A DNA stretch of 62,535 nucleotides from Candidatus Nomurabacteria bacterium (GCA_031290255.1 JAITNW010000008.1:1-62535), one strand, 5' to 3'; positions 1 through 8,717 are shown, counted from the stretch's first letter. Notes: generated by a model from the sequence alone, not told the origin. Numbers and translations: made by a program.

Positions 1-32
1 GCACATTTCATAAATTAAAGAATAGCTTATCT

Positions 33-114
33 GCGGGTGGTGAGGTCTAGGGGCATCCCCGCAAAAAGAATTTCTTAAATTTTTTTGTGGGGAGAAGACC
101 TCGACAGGACCCGC
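33..114. repeat. 82-bp structured repeat, copy 1
   Basis: This is an imperfect palindrome bounded by GCGGGT and ACCCGC, with inner arms GAGGTCT and AGACCTC and a central hairpin around an A/T-rich loop. It matches, in inverse orientation, two identical copies at 20947-21028 and 59880-59961. This copy differs only around the central stem, where the ends remain complementary (CCCC/GGGG). It lies downstream of the ileS stop. The rest of 1-165 shows nothing recognisable. Confidence 0.85.
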
Positions 115-165
115 GCCAACACGCTTCCATGTCTTGATGGTTCCGGAATTGTGATGCCTTCCCCG

Positions 166-3156
166 TTAAGCTTTTTCTAAGGAGATGGTGAGGAGTTTGC
201 TGTCTATTTTGATGATTTCGTCGTAGGAGTAGTTTTCGCCTATTTTTAGGGTGGTGGCTAGGGTTTCTTGCTGGATTGTTGGCTTGAAGGCTTCTGGGAT
301 GGGCTGGGAGATGGAGAGATTGATGCGGTCGTCGACGTTGAGGCCGGCTTTTTTGCGGGCGGATTGGATGAAGCGGATGAGTTCGCGGGCGAAGCCTTCG
401 TCGCGGAGTTCGGGCGTGAGGGTTTTGTTGAGCTCAATTTCGCCTGCGTGATGAGTAATTTTTTTAACGTTGACTTCTTCGGCGATAATTTGTTCGTAGA
501 AATTATCGAGTTTGTCTCCGTTGTACTTCAGTTCTGATAGGGGTTGACGGACCTTGATTTGACCGTATTCATCTTGAGTATTCATGCGAAGGGCTAGGCC
601 ATCGGTGATGATGCGGCGGCAGGTAGCCATGTTGTTCAGGGACTCTTCGTCTATTGTTCCGGCGGCTGGCCAGTCTTCAAGATGGACGGAATTTTCGCCG
701 ATCATGTTTTGCCAAAGCTCTTCAGCTAGGAATGGAACGAAAGGCGCAAGCAGTAGCGCTAAATACGAAAGTGCGTAGTGGAGAGTTTCGTAGGCTTCGA
801 CTTTATCGGCGCCTTTGTCGGATTTCCAGAAGCGGCGGCGGCTACGGCGGACGAACCAGTTGGAGAGATCGTCAATGAACGGGAGTACTCCGGCGAGGGC
901 GTCGGGGAGGTTATATTGATTCATGTTTTTGGTAATTTCGTCTCGGAGCTGGTAAATACGAGAAATAATCCAGGTGTCTAGGGGATTTTTAAGATTTTTT
1001 GGAGGCTTTAGGTCGCCATTGAATTCCCAACCGTCGACTTCGGCGTACATGGTGAAGAAATCGTAGACATTCCAGACCATGGTGAGCTTGCGGGCGACGT
1101 CGCTGACGTCTTTGTCGAGGAGAGCGAAGTCTTCGCCGGAGAGGACTGGGGAGGAAAGCATAAGGAAGCGGAGGGCGTCGGCGGAGAATTTGTCCATGAG
1201 ATCGTTGGGGTCGGTGTAGTTGCCGAGGGATTTGCTCATCTTGCGGCCGTCGTTGCCAGCTAGAGTGCCAGTGGTGATGACGTTTTTGTAGGCGCGGTCA
1301 TCAAAGAGCGCGGTATTGACGACGTGGACGTAGTAGAACCAAGCTCTGACTTGGCCGATATACTCCACGATGAAGTCGGCGGGGTAGTTTTTTTCGAAGT
1401 TTTCTTTGTTTTCGAAGGGGTAGTGGAGCTGGGCGAATGGCATGGAGCCAGATTCAAACCAGCAATCTAGGACTTTTTCGATGCGAGTGAATTTTTCGCC
1501 ATTTATTTCGAAGGTCACTTCGTCGACCCAGGGGCGATGGTAATCTTGGAGTGTTTTGCCAGATAATTTCTCTAATTCTTCGTAGCTCCCGAGAACCTTT
1601 ATGGTGCCTTTGTCGCCTTTCCAGACGGGCATTGGGGTCGCCCAGAAACGGTCGCGAGAGAGATTCCAGTCGGGGGCTTGCTCGATGTTCTTGGCAAAAC
1701 GGCCATGCTTAAGATATTCTGGGAACCAATTGATGTCTTCGTTTTTTTCAAGCATCAGCGCTTTGCTATCTTGGATATCGAAGAACCAGCTGGGGATGGC
1801 GCGGTACATAATGCGCTGTTTGCTGCGTGGGTTGAATGGGTACTCGTGACGAATATAGTCGATTTTCCAAACAACGCCGGCTTCTTGCAAACATTTTGCA
1901 ATAAACTTATTGCCCTCCCAAACCTCAATTTTGTCGGCGTGAGTCGGTTTCACGCCCAGTTTTTCCAACTCTTTTTGCATTTCGGGCAAGTAAAAACCCT
2001 CTGCGTCCAGCACGTCCACGACTGGGATATTATGTTTCAATGCTAATGCGTAATCATCCTCGCCATACGCCGGCGCGATATGCACGATGCCCGTGCCGCC
2101 CTCGTTCTCCACAAACTCCGCCGCCCAAACTTTATGAGCGTTTCCGGAGACAACTGAGCCGTCTACCTCTGGGAAAATTGGAACATACTCGATTCCAACC
2201 AGGTCTTCCCCGCTCATTTCTCGCACAATTTTATAATCAAGCGGTTGTTTTTTGTCGTCAACCAAAACTTTCTCCACTAAGTCTTTGGCAAGTATCAAAC
2301 GCAGCTTGTCATTCTCGGGCTTGACCCGAGAATCCAGTTTTTTACTAGATTCTGAATCAAGTTCAGAATGACGATTCACCTCAACTTCCACATACTGCAA
2401 TTTCGGATTGACCGCCAACGCCATATTGCCTGGCAAAGTCCACGGGGTTGTTGTCCAGGCTAAGAGATATTTTTTATGGCTGGATTCTGAATCAAGTTCA
2501 GAATGACGAACTTTGAACTTCACAAAAACACTCGGATCTGTAACGGTTTGATACGCGTCATTATCCATCGTCACCTCGTTTTTGCTGACTGGCGTGGCGA
2601 ATTTGGTGTCGTACATCAGGACTTTCTTGCCTTCGTAGATTTTGCCCTTGTCGTAGAGGGTTTTGAACGCCCACCAAACCGACTCCATAAAATCCTTGTC
2701 CATGGTTTTGTATGCGCCTTTGAAATCAACCCAGCGACCGATGCGGTCAATGACTTGCTCCCAAGTTTCGCTGTTGGCAACCATACTTTCGCGGGCTTTA
2801 GTGATGTATTCTTCTAGGCTGATTTTGGTGCCAATTTCACGACGGTCGGTAATGCTAAGTTGCTTTTCCACAAAGTTTTCTGCTGGCAAACCGTGGCAAT
2901 CCCAGCCCCAGCGACGTTCTACTCGGAAGCCATTCATGGTCCAGAAGCGTGGCACTGCGTCTTTGACTACAGATGAAAGCAATGTGCCATGATGAGGATT
3001 GCCCGTAATAAACGGTGGGCCATCATAAAATACGTAAGTTTTGTCAGCGCTACGCATTTCAATGGATTTTTCGAAGGTATTGTGCTTTTTCCAGAAATCC
3101 ACTAGTGCTTTTTCGTATTCTGAGGCTCTGCGCCTTTCTCCGTATTTGTACTTCAT
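166..3156 (-). CDS. ileS: Isoleucyl-tRNA synthetase
   Basis: This class I synthetase charges tRNA-Ile with isoleucine in the cytosol. At 996 residues it has the HIGH-type motif PHHGT at 54-58, the editing-domain signature WTTTPWTLPGN and KMSKS at 639-643. The motif context (GPPFITGNPHHGT) resembles the archaeal/eukaryotic-like IleS type. The start ATG overlaps the upstream HAD gene stop as ATGA. Two in-frame insertions at residues about 217-227 and 262-283 are translated palindromic repeats (HSELDSESS) flanking the editing-domain signature. A T-box leader upstream of the HAD gene should regulate the pair according to tRNA-Ile charging. Confidence 0.97.
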   Translation of the reverse strand: MKYKYGERRRASEYEKALVDFWKKHNTFEKSIEMRSADKTYVFYDGPPFITGNPHHGTLLSSVVKDAVPRFWTMNGFRVERRWGWDCHGLPAENFVEKQLSITDRREIGTKISLEEYITKARESMVANSETWEQVIDRIGRWVDFKGAYKTMDKDFMESVWWAFKTLYDKGKIYEGKKVLMYDTKFATPVSKNEVTMDNDAYQTVTDPSVFVKFKVRHSELDSESSHKKYLLAWTTTPWTLPGNMALAVNPKLQYVEVEVNRHSELDSESSKKLDSRVKPENDKLRLILAKDLVEKVLVDDKKQPLDYKIVREMSGEDLVGIEYVPIFPEVDGSVVSGNAHKVWAAEFVENEGGTGIVHIAPAYGEDDYALALKHNIPVVDVLDAEGFYLPEMQKELEKLGVKPTHADKIEVWEGNKFIAKCLQEAGVVWKIDYIRHEYPFNPRSKQRIMYRAIPSWFFDIQDSKALMLEKNEDINWFPEYLKHGRFAKNIEQAPDWNLSRDRFWATPMPVWKGDKGTIKVLGSYEELEKLSGKTLQDYHRPWVDEVTFEINGEKFTRIEKVLDCWFESGSMPFAQLHYPFENKENFEKNYPADFIVEYIGQVRAWFYYVHVVNTALFDDRAYKNVITTGTLAGNDGRKMSKSLGNYTDPNDLMDKFSADALRFLMLSSPVLSGEDFALLDKDVSDVARKLTMVWNVYDFFTMYAEVDGWEFNGDLKPPKNLKNPLDTWIISRIYQLRDEITKNMNQYNLPDALAGVLPFIDDLSNWFVRRSRRRFWKSDKGADKVEAYETLHYALSYLALLLAPFVPFLAEELWQNMIGENSVHLEDWPAAGTIDEESLNNMATCRRIITDGLALRMNTQDEYGQIKVRQPLSELKYNGDKLDNFYEQIIAEEVNVKKITHHAGEIELNKTLTPELRDEGFARELIRFIQSARKKAGLNVDDRINLSISQPIPEAFKPTIQQETLATTLKIGENYSYDEIIKIDSKLLTISLEKA
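2308..2372. repeat. REP-like palindromic pair inside ileS
   Basis: Two palindromic units lie in inverted orientation about 10 bases apart. The left unit pairs ATTCTCGGG with CCCGAGAAT and the right unit pairs ATTCTGAA with TTCAGAAT. In the ileS frame it encodes about 22 residues, including HSELDSESS and LDSRVKPEND. The layout resembles a REPIN or MITE-type double repeat. Confidence 0.8.
2480..2507. repeat. Single REP-like palindrome inside ileS
   Basis: This is a single unit sharing 25 identical bases with the right half of the 2308-2372 element. It is also in frame in ileS and encodes RHSELDSESS just before the editing-domain signature. Confidence 0.8.
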
Positions 3157-3767
3157 AATTGCTCCTTAATTAGAATTTCGGTGACTTCGCGCCAGGTTTT
3201 GGCGCGGGGGATGCGGGGGTCGTTGAAGTTGCGATTGCTAGGATAGTCGCCGAAGATGATGGTAGAAATTTCGTGATCTGCGGTAGCTAGGCAGTGTTTG
3301 GGTTCATCGTCGATGAAGAAATTGATGCTTAAATCTTTGCATATTTTCCCTTTAGTTGCTTTGTGGGACTCTATGCCTTGCTGGAAATCGTCATAAATTC
3401 CAGAGAAGTGGACTTCATCGATAAGGCCTGGCAAATTGTCATTTAGCCATGCGTGCGTGGCGTCATTTGTAGCGCGACTTCTTGAAGTAATTGCGATAAT
3501 ATCAAAGTGCGATTTTAATTTGGTTAGACCAGCTTGAGCGCCTGAGACAATTGGAAGATGATAATAAATCTGACTTTTTTCGGAGAAGAGTTCCGTAGCG
3601 CGACGTTGCCATTCGGCTTGATCTATATTGAAGAGCCGACTCCAATCTTCAGTGCAATCTTCTATGACAAGATTGCTACCCCAATTCTTATTGGCATACT
3701 CAATGAAAGCTTCATTAAAATCAGCTAATACGTTATCGATATCTACGGCTAATAATTGTTTTTTCAT
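3153..3767 (-). CDS. HAD-family 5'(3')-deoxyribonucleotidase-like protein
   Basis: The 204-residue protein has the HAD phosphatase pattern: DIDNVLADF at 9-17 (nucleophile D9, acid D11), ITSRS at 93-97 with the motif II Ser/Thr, a lysine near 139-141 and FIDDEP at 151-156. The N-terminal form resembles NT5C-type nucleotidases that dephosphorylate deoxynucleoside monophosphates; the substrate is inferred. The gene sits between a T-box leader and ileS and overlaps the ileS start as ATGA, so isoleucine-tRNA charging should control it. A nucleotidase in an aminoacyl-tRNA synthetase operon is unusual. Confidence 0.8.
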   Translation of the reverse strand: MKKQLLAVDIDNVLADFNEAFIEYANKNWGSNLVIEDCTEDWSRLFNIDQAEWQRRATELFSEKSQIYYHLPIVSGAQAGLTKLKSHFDIIAITSRSRATNDATHAWLNDNLPGLIDEVHFSGIYDDFQQGIESHKATKGKICKDLSINFFIDDEPKHCLATADHEISTIIFGDYPSNRNFNDPRIPRAKTWREVTEILIKEQL

Positions 3768-3790
3768 AGACCACTCCTTAATTTTAATAG

Positions 3791-3816
3791 AAAAGCTCCA
3801 ATTTGCATTGGAACTC
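3791..3816 (-). terminator. T-box intrinsic terminator
   Basis: On the minus strand, GTTCCAAT and ATTGGAGC form a hairpin followed by CTTTTC. The 5' arm can instead pair with the T-box sequence just upstream, giving the terminator/antiterminator switch expected of transcriptional T-boxes. Confidence 0.8.
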
Positions 3817-3970
3817 TTGGGTTTAGAGCGGTACCATCCAATTTCCTCAAGCTTTGAATGAGCTTAAGGCGCTTTCTTGATCTTTTACGCAGATTTACGA
3901 GCGATTCTACTAGGGACAAGTCCGGTTCTTTCGCTGGCATCGCGGTTGATGGCCGCTGATAACGCTTTTC
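3817..3970 (-). promoter_or_regulatory. T-box leader (isoleucine type) of the HAD-ileS operon
   Basis: The minus strand carries the T-box core GGATGGTACCGCT (complement of 3828-3840). About 80 bases upstream is GAAAGAACCGGACTTGTCCC followed by CTAGTAGA, resembling the distal stem I and linker of actinobacterial ileS T-boxes as I recall them. A candidate AUC isoleucine specifier followed by A lies at 3948-3950. A terminator follows immediately. The leader should read uncharged tRNA-Ile and allow transcription into the HAD gene and ileS. Confidence 0.85.
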
Positions 3971-3976
3971 AACCTT

Positions 3977-4005
3977 ATTGTATCATATCGAAATAGAAAC
4001 GCCAA
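3977..4005 (-). promoter_or_regulatory. Promoter of the T-box transcript
   Basis: On the minus strand, TTGGCG and TACAAT are separated by 17 bases. The predicted start near 3970 is just 5' of the T-box stem I. Confidence 0.65.
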
Positions 4006-4008
4006 AAG

Positions 4009-4269
4009 CTAATTATAGAAGCTTACTTCATCTATTAGTGGCATGGGTGTGCCGACCCAACGTTTTTGCTCGATGCCGGTGGGCTCAGTGATTGCAATAA
4101 CGGTAGGATACTGAACTATATCATAGGCTTTGGCGAAAGTTTCGCCAGGAATGGTGTCTGGATCAAGGCTTTCTAGGGTTCTTCCGGTTCGTTGTTCGAA
4201 CTCACGTAGCCAACTTATGACTTCCCTAGAATAATCCGTATAATCCTTCCAAACGACCACCACTCTCAT
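4009..4269 (-). CDS. Small thioredoxin-like protein without CXXC
   Basis: This 86-residue protein starts with a beta-strand-like MRVVVVWKDYTDYSREV and later has IVQYPTVIAI, where the YPT resembles the cis-proline loop of thioredoxin folds. No cysteine is present, so it cannot be a redox-active thioredoxin. It lies 12 bases downstream of nrdR and likely shares its transcript. The function is unknown; the fold assignment is by resemblance only. Confidence 0.6.
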   Translation of the reverse strand: MRVVVVWKDYTDYSREVISWLREFEQRTGRTLESLDPDTIPGETFAKAYDIVQYPTVIAITEPTGIEQKRWVGTPMPLIDEVSFYN

Positions 4270-4281
4270 TGTTTTCTCCTT

Positions 4282-4746
4282 TTATGCTTTCTTATTTTGC
4301 GGTTTTTTCTGTTCTGCAATAATCTTTTCAAACTCTTCGAGAGAGGTAAACTCACGGAAAACGCTTGCAAAGCGGACATAGGCGACTTCATTCACCCTTG
4401 CCAGGACATCCAGAATGGATTCGCCAATAGCCCTTGAGGGGACTTCTTCTTGCTCAAGATCATAGATCATATCTTCTACTTGGCCGACAACGGCCTCTAT
4501 GTCCATATCATCTTTAAAATATTTACCTACACTATTTCTGACAGCGCGCATAAGTTTGTCACGGTCAAACGATTCGCGACTGCCGCTACGTTTTTTGATG
4601 ATGATATTTGGACGCTCGATACGCTCGTAGGTAGTGAAGCGGTTTTTGCCATCTAGCGAAACACGGCGACGGCGAATCATGGTGCCGTCTTGAGACTCTC
4701 TACTTTCAACCACTTTACTCTCGCCAATTTGAAATCCCTTACGCAT
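4282..4746 (-). CDS. nrdR: NrdR-like regulator lacking the zinc-ribbon cysteines
   Basis: NrdR normally represses ribonucleotide reductase genes through an N-terminal zinc ribbon and an ATP-cone. Here residues 10-41 keep the family pattern (SKVVESR, IRRRR, RFTTYE) and about 46-136 form the ATP-cone (KRSGSRESFDRDKL onward). All four zinc cysteines are replaced; there is no Cys in the first 41 residues. The length of 154 is normal for the family. GAGGTAAG precedes the ATG by a few bases. It lies downstream of ftsZ. DNA binding by the usual zinc ribbon is doubtful. Confidence 0.88.
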   Translation of the reverse strand: MRKGFQIGESKVVESRESQDGTMIRRRRVSLDGKNRFTTYERIERPNIIIKKRSGSRESFDRDKLMRAVRNSVGKYFKDDMDIEAVVGQVEDMIYDLEQEEVPSRAIGESILDVLARVNEVAYVRFASVFREFTSLEEFEKIIAEQKKPQNKKA

Positions 4747-4795
4747 CTTACCTCACTTACCAATTTATAATGCCCGTATATTTTGGCTGTATGGA

Positions 4796-6019
4796 TTATT
4801 TTTTGTTTTTCTTCCTGCGTCGCAGAATGGCTGGGATGTCGCTGTCGTCGTCGTCATTGTTGTCGGATTTGATATTGTCCCACATATTTACAGTGGTGGG
4901 CTCGACGAACTCCGAATCTTTGGCTGGCTCAGCGTCACCATCGTTAGAGTCTGCGGGGGTATCAATAATTTCGTCAACTATGGCAATCTCTGGCTCTGAG
5001 GAAACAACCTGTTCGCTAATGAGGGAGGTTTTTTCAGTGGCTCGTGGATCATCTTTGTAATAGACCGAATCAAATCCTGTAGCGACGACCGTAACGATGA
5101 TTTCGTCGTCTAGGTCTGGGCGAACGCTTGCGCCCCAGATAACGTTGGCGTCTTTACTGACACTTGCGGTGATAAGTTCGGCAGCTTCTTGCATCTCAGC
5201 CATAGTGACATCGTAGCCACCAGCGACGGAGAACAGGACGCCTTTTGCGCCATCGATAGAAACTTCGATAAGTGGAGATTCGATAGCTTGCTGTGCAGCC
5301 AAAACTGCACGATTTTCGCCAGATGCGCGGCCGATGCCCATGAGAGCCGATCCGGCGTCTTTCATAATGGCCTTAACGTCTGCGAAGTCGAGGTTAATGA
5401 GGGAATGCTCGGTAATTAGTTCGGAAATGCCTTGGACGCCTTGTCTTAGGACATCGTCAGCGATTTTGAAAGTCTCGAGAATTGGCGTGCGCTGATCGAT
5501 TGTCTGGAGAAGTCTGTCATTTGGGATAGTGATGAGTGCGTCTACGTTGCGAGCCAATTTATCGATAGCCCAATCCGCATTGGCTTTGCGTTTTGCACCT
5601 TCAAACGAGAATGGTTTTGTGGCTACGCCGACTACCAAGATGTCTTGCTTGCGAGCTTCTTCGGCGACAATATAACCACCACCCGAACCAGTACCACCAC
5701 CGGCACCGAGCGTAATAAACACCATATCGGCGCCTTCTAGTGCGTTCTTAATATCTTCGCGACTTTCGTCTGCGGCTTTTTCACCGACTGCGGGGTCTGC
5801 GCCAGCGCCTAGCCCATTGGTAGTGGCATGCCCAAGGTGGACCTTAATATCGGCTTTTGAGCCATGCAGAGACTGCGCATCGGTATTCATGGCGATAAAT
5901 TCTACGCCACTTAGACCAGCTTCTTTCATTCTGTTGATAGCTGAGCCACCAGCACCGCCCACGCCTACAACCTTAATGCTTGCTGTGCTTTCCACTTCAC
6001 TTGGCTTGATTTCGGGCAT
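4796..6019 (-). CDS. ftsZ: Cell division protein FtsZ
   Basis: FtsZ is the tubulin-like GTPase that forms the division ring. The protein has VGVGGAGG near the N-terminus, the tubulin signature GGGTGSG at about 107-113, and a C-terminal tail ending DIPAILRRRKKNKK, which matches the conserved FtsA-binding peptide. The chosen ATG at 6019 (407 aa) follows GAGAGGAG; a TTG 15 bases upstream would place that Shine-Dalgarno inside the coding region. An acidic linker of about 70 residues precedes the tail. It lies directly downstream of ftsA. Confidence 0.97.
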   Translation of the reverse strand: MPEIKPSEVESTASIKVVGVGGAGGSAINRMKEAGLSGVEFIAMNTDAQSLHGSKADIKVHLGHATTNGLGAGADPAVGEKAADESREDIKNALEGADMVFITLGAGGGTGSGGGYIVAEEARKQDILVVGVATKPFSFEGAKRKANADWAIDKLARNVDALITIPNDRLLQTIDQRTPILETFKIADDVLRQGVQGISELITEHSLINLDFADVKAIMKDAGSALMGIGRASGENRAVLAAQQAIESPLIEVSIDGAKGVLFSVAGGYDVTMAEMQEAAELITASVSKDANVIWGASVRPDLDDEIIVTVVATGFDSVYYKDDPRATEKTSLISEQVVSSEPEIAIVDEIIDTPADSNDGDAEPAKDSEFVEPTTVNMWDNIKSDNNDDDDSDIPAILRRRKKNKK

Positions 6020-6120
6020 TTTTACTCCTCTCAATTCTGTGTCAACATTATAACATTAAACTCTAATAGAGTGTGTCTAGATATAATATATACCAATAAT
6101 CTTAATCTGACTAGTTGTTT

Positions 6121-7350
6121 TTACTTGAAAAAGCCGAAAAACCTAGATAATGGGCCACCTTTTGACTTGCTAGATTTTTTTGAAGACTTCTTGGCGTTCT
6201 GACCTGGCGCAGGATTGAATTGGGCGCTAGTTAACATGAGTCCTACTGCTGTGGCATATTCTGGCTTGGCGACAGATTCGCTCACGCCTCCCAGTCCAGT
6301 AGGGGCGCTGACGCGAACAGCGAGTTCTACTTGGGATCTTGCGTAAATTTCGATGTCGCGCAACTTGGCAGCACCACCCGTAAGGACAATGCCTTCCGGA
6401 AGTCTTTTGTCGTAATTGGCGCGCTTAAGCTCTTTGCGGACACCTTCGAATATTTCCTCAAGGCGAGCTTCGACTACTTCGTCAACTTTGGCGCGTGGGA
6501 AAGTTAATTCTTCTCTGCCCTGTTTGATCACTATATCTTTTTCGTTTTCGCCGAAACGACCAGTCGCGAAGCGAATTTTGATTTCTTCGGCAACTTCAGG
6601 GATGGTTTTAAGAATAGTGGCTAAATCTTTGGTGATGTCATTACCACCGATTGGAATAACGCCTACGTACTGCAGATCGCCCTCGTCGTAGACCGCTACG
6701 CCGGTAGTGGTTGCCCCGAGATCTACTACGCCGACGCCATTTTCCATTTGTTGACTGGTCAAAACTGCTCTGGCGGAGGCCACCACTGTAGAAACAAGCC
6801 TTTCGGTCTGAACTTTTGCCATTTCGGCAGCTTTACGGAGGTTATCGCAGTATGGCAAGAGCGCAGAAATGATGCTAGCTTTGATTTCTAAACGTGAGCC
6901 GGTCATGCCAAGGGGGTCTCTTATGCCGGTCTGGCCGTCTAGGCTGTAGGAATAGGGTACGAGGTCTAAGATTTCGCGGTTTGCAGGAAACTTGCCGGTG
7001 GCGGCAACTTGATCTACTCGATCGAGGTCGGCTTCGTCGATTTCATGGTCTGTGGTACCTACTGCTATCATGCCTTCGGTTTTTGCGCTTAAGATATGGG
7101 AGCCATTGATACCAATAGTAGCGGCGTTTACTTGAATGCCACTCATATCTTCGACTGGTTTGAGGCAGACATCTATGGCGTTGGCGGGGCCGGCCAAATT
7201 GACGACTACGCCTTTACGCATACCTCCAGATGGGACTTCGCTATAACCTACTACGGAAACATTTCCGTCTCTATCTACGCTACCGATAACGGCCCTAATG
7301 TTACTGGTGCCAACATCTAATCCTACAGCGAAACGAGATTTTTCTTCCAT
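6121..7350 (-). CDS. ftsA: Cell division protein FtsA
   Basis: FtsA is the actin-like ATPase that tethers FtsZ to the membrane. The 409-residue protein begins with GLDVGTSNIRAVIG (phosphate 1 loop), contains GVGVVDLGATTTGVAVY (phosphate 2) and GIVLTGGAAKLRDI (adenosine motif), and ends with an amphipathic SRFFGFFK membrane-targeting helix. It sits between map and ftsZ in a minus-strand division cluster. Confidence 0.96.
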   Translation of the reverse strand: MEEKSRFAVGLDVGTSNIRAVIGSVDRDGNVSVVGYSEVPSGGMRKGVVVNLAGPANAIDVCLKPVEDMSGIQVNAATIGINGSHILSAKTEGMIAVGTTDHEIDEADLDRVDQVAATGKFPANREILDLVPYSYSLDGQTGIRDPLGMTGSRLEIKASIISALLPYCDNLRKAAEMAKVQTERLVSTVVASARAVLTSQQMENGVGVVDLGATTTGVAVYDEGDLQYVGVIPIGGNDITKDLATILKTIPEVAEEIKIRFATGRFGENEKDIVIKQGREELTFPRAKVDEVVEARLEEIFEGVRKELKRANYDKRLPEGIVLTGGAAKLRDIEIYARSQVELAVRVSAPTGLGGVSESVAKPEYATAVGLMLTSAQFNPAPGQNAKKSSKKSSKSKGGPLSRFFGFFK

Positions 7351-7373
7351 AAGCTTATTGTATCATAATATAT

Positions 7374-8111
7374 TTAATTTAATGTTAAGATTTCGCAGCC
7401 GTCATCTGTGACGAGGATGGTGTGCTCGAAATGTGCACCAATGGAGCCGTCTTTCAGGCAGACAGTCCAGCCATCGTCGGATATGAAAGTATCAGGCTTG
7501 CCTAGGCTGGCCATTGGTTCGATGCAGATCGTATCGCCGGCTTTGAGCTTGAGTCCGTGCCCACGTTGTCCATAATTTGGAACGTCTGGGGGCATATGAA
7601 TTTCGGAGCCAATACCGTGACCTACATAGTTGCGGATGATGCCGAGTTTGCCCTTTTCGAGGACTTTTTCTATGGCGTAGCCGACGTCACCGAGTTTTAC
7701 TCCTGCGCGGACGGTCGCAATGCCTTCCGCTAATGCCGACTCAGTGTAGCTCAAGAGATGTTTTAGGGCGCCTTTTTCGCCACCAATGACCATTGTAAAA
7801 GCAGAGTCTACGTAGTAATTGTGATATTTTATGCTGAGGTCGAAGCTGACTTTGTCGCCGTCCTGAAGGATATTGTCTTCTGGGATGCCGTGTATCAATT
7901 CATCGTTCACCGAGATGCAAATTGCGCCTGGGAAATTTGTGGTGGGTTCATAATATGCGACTTCGGCGCCGTATTTGAGAATTTTGGATTCTACCCACTT
8001 ATCGATATCTTTTTCGTTCATACCAGCTTGAACATAGCTTTTGAGTTCACTAAGAATCCGACCCAGTATTTTGCCGCCTGCGCGCATTGCTTCTATTCTC
8101 TGATTGTCCAT
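7374..8111 (-). CDS. map: Methionine aminopeptidase, type I
   Basis: This enzyme removes the initiator methionine from nascent proteins after deformylation. The five metal ligands are visible: D in SFDLSI, D in YVDSAF, H in GHGIGSEIHMPP, E in ICIEPM and E in FEHTIL. The length of 245 aa is typical of type I. ATG 8111 was chosen over a GTG at 8126 because TATAAT ends exactly 6 bases before this ATG and there is no Shine-Dalgarno, predicting a leaderless mRNA; it can also be read through from adk. Confidence 0.95.
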   Translation of the reverse strand: MDNQRIEAMRAGGKILGRILSELKSYVQAGMNEKDIDKWVESKILKYGAEVAYYEPTTNFPGAICISVNDELIHGIPEDNILQDGDKVSFDLSIKYHNYYVDSAFTMVIGGEKGALKHLLSYTESALAEGIATVRAGVKLGDVGYAIEKVLEKGKLGIIRNYVGHGIGSEIHMPPDVPNYGQRGHGLKLKAGDTICIEPMASLGKPDTFISDDGWTVCLKDGSIGAHFEHTILVTDDGCEILTLN

Positions 8112-8117
8112 TAGACT

Positions 8118-8123
8118 ATTATA
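8118..8123 (-). promoter_or_regulatory. Leaderless-type -10 box of map
   Basis: TATAAT lies six bases (AGTCTA) upstream of the map ATG, placing the predicted transcription start at the start codon. Confidence 0.6.
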
Positions 8124-8129
8124 CACTAA

Positions 8130-8717
8130 TTATTCGCCATAGCTGCGTTCGTGATCGCGATATTCGTTTATGCCGCTGATGAGACTCCAGTCTCTTAAGA
8201 CTCCCTCAATCCTGGCGGTAATTTCTGCAATTTCCCCAACGCCGTTTATTGTTGTAATTTTTACATTTTCGTTCTCTAACAGAGGTAAAATTGAATAAAT
8301 ATTTTGTTCAAATATCTCCCAACGACGTTTTAGGACGGCTTCTGTGTCGTCTGGGCGACCGCGCCCTTTGATGCGTTTCCAGAGTTCTTCTGCCGGTACA
8401 TCTAGCACAATTGCGCCAGATATTTTGTCTGCGTCGCCACGGTCTATGATCCATTGGGCTTGCCAAGCATCGCGCGGATACCCGTCCAGAATCATGTTCT
8501 TGCCCGTGGCTTCGAATTCGGCAATAGTTTTGTGTACGAGTCCAGACACAAATTCGTCGTCAAACAATTCCCCGCCCTTTAATTTTTCGTTAATTTCCGG
8601 ATCGTTTTGGTTGCGGAGAATTTGCCCAACAGAAAGCCAATGCCAGCCGTATTTTTCGGCAAGAATCTGGCCTTGGAGGCTTTTGCCACTCCCAGCTGGG
8701 CCAAAAAGTAGGATCAT
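8130..8717 (-). CDS. adk: Adenylate kinase (short-LID form)
   Basis: Adenylate kinase interconverts ATP, AMP and ADP. The P-loop GPAGSGKS lies near the N-terminus, followed by ILDGYPRD (NMP/CORE) and GRGRPDD with a reduced LID that lacks zinc cysteines. The chosen ATG shares one base with the yqeY stop (TGATG), suggesting translational coupling; a GTG immediately upstream would add one residue. The protein is about 195 aa, shorter than E. coli Adk (214). Confidence 0.92.
   Translation of the reverse strand: MILLFGPAGSGKSLQGQILAEKYGWHWLSVGQILRNQNDPEINEKLKGGELFDDEFVSGLVHKTIAEFEATGKNMILDGYPRDAWQAQWIIDRGDADKISGAIVLDVPAEELWKRIKGRGRPDDTEAVLKRRWEIFEQNIYSILPLLENENVKITTINGVGEIAEITARIEGVLRDWSLISGINEYRDHERSYGE

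Noticed and set aside
4450-4656. Plus-strand frame opposite nrdR
   Set aside because: No initiation signal, and nrdR on the other strand explains the region.
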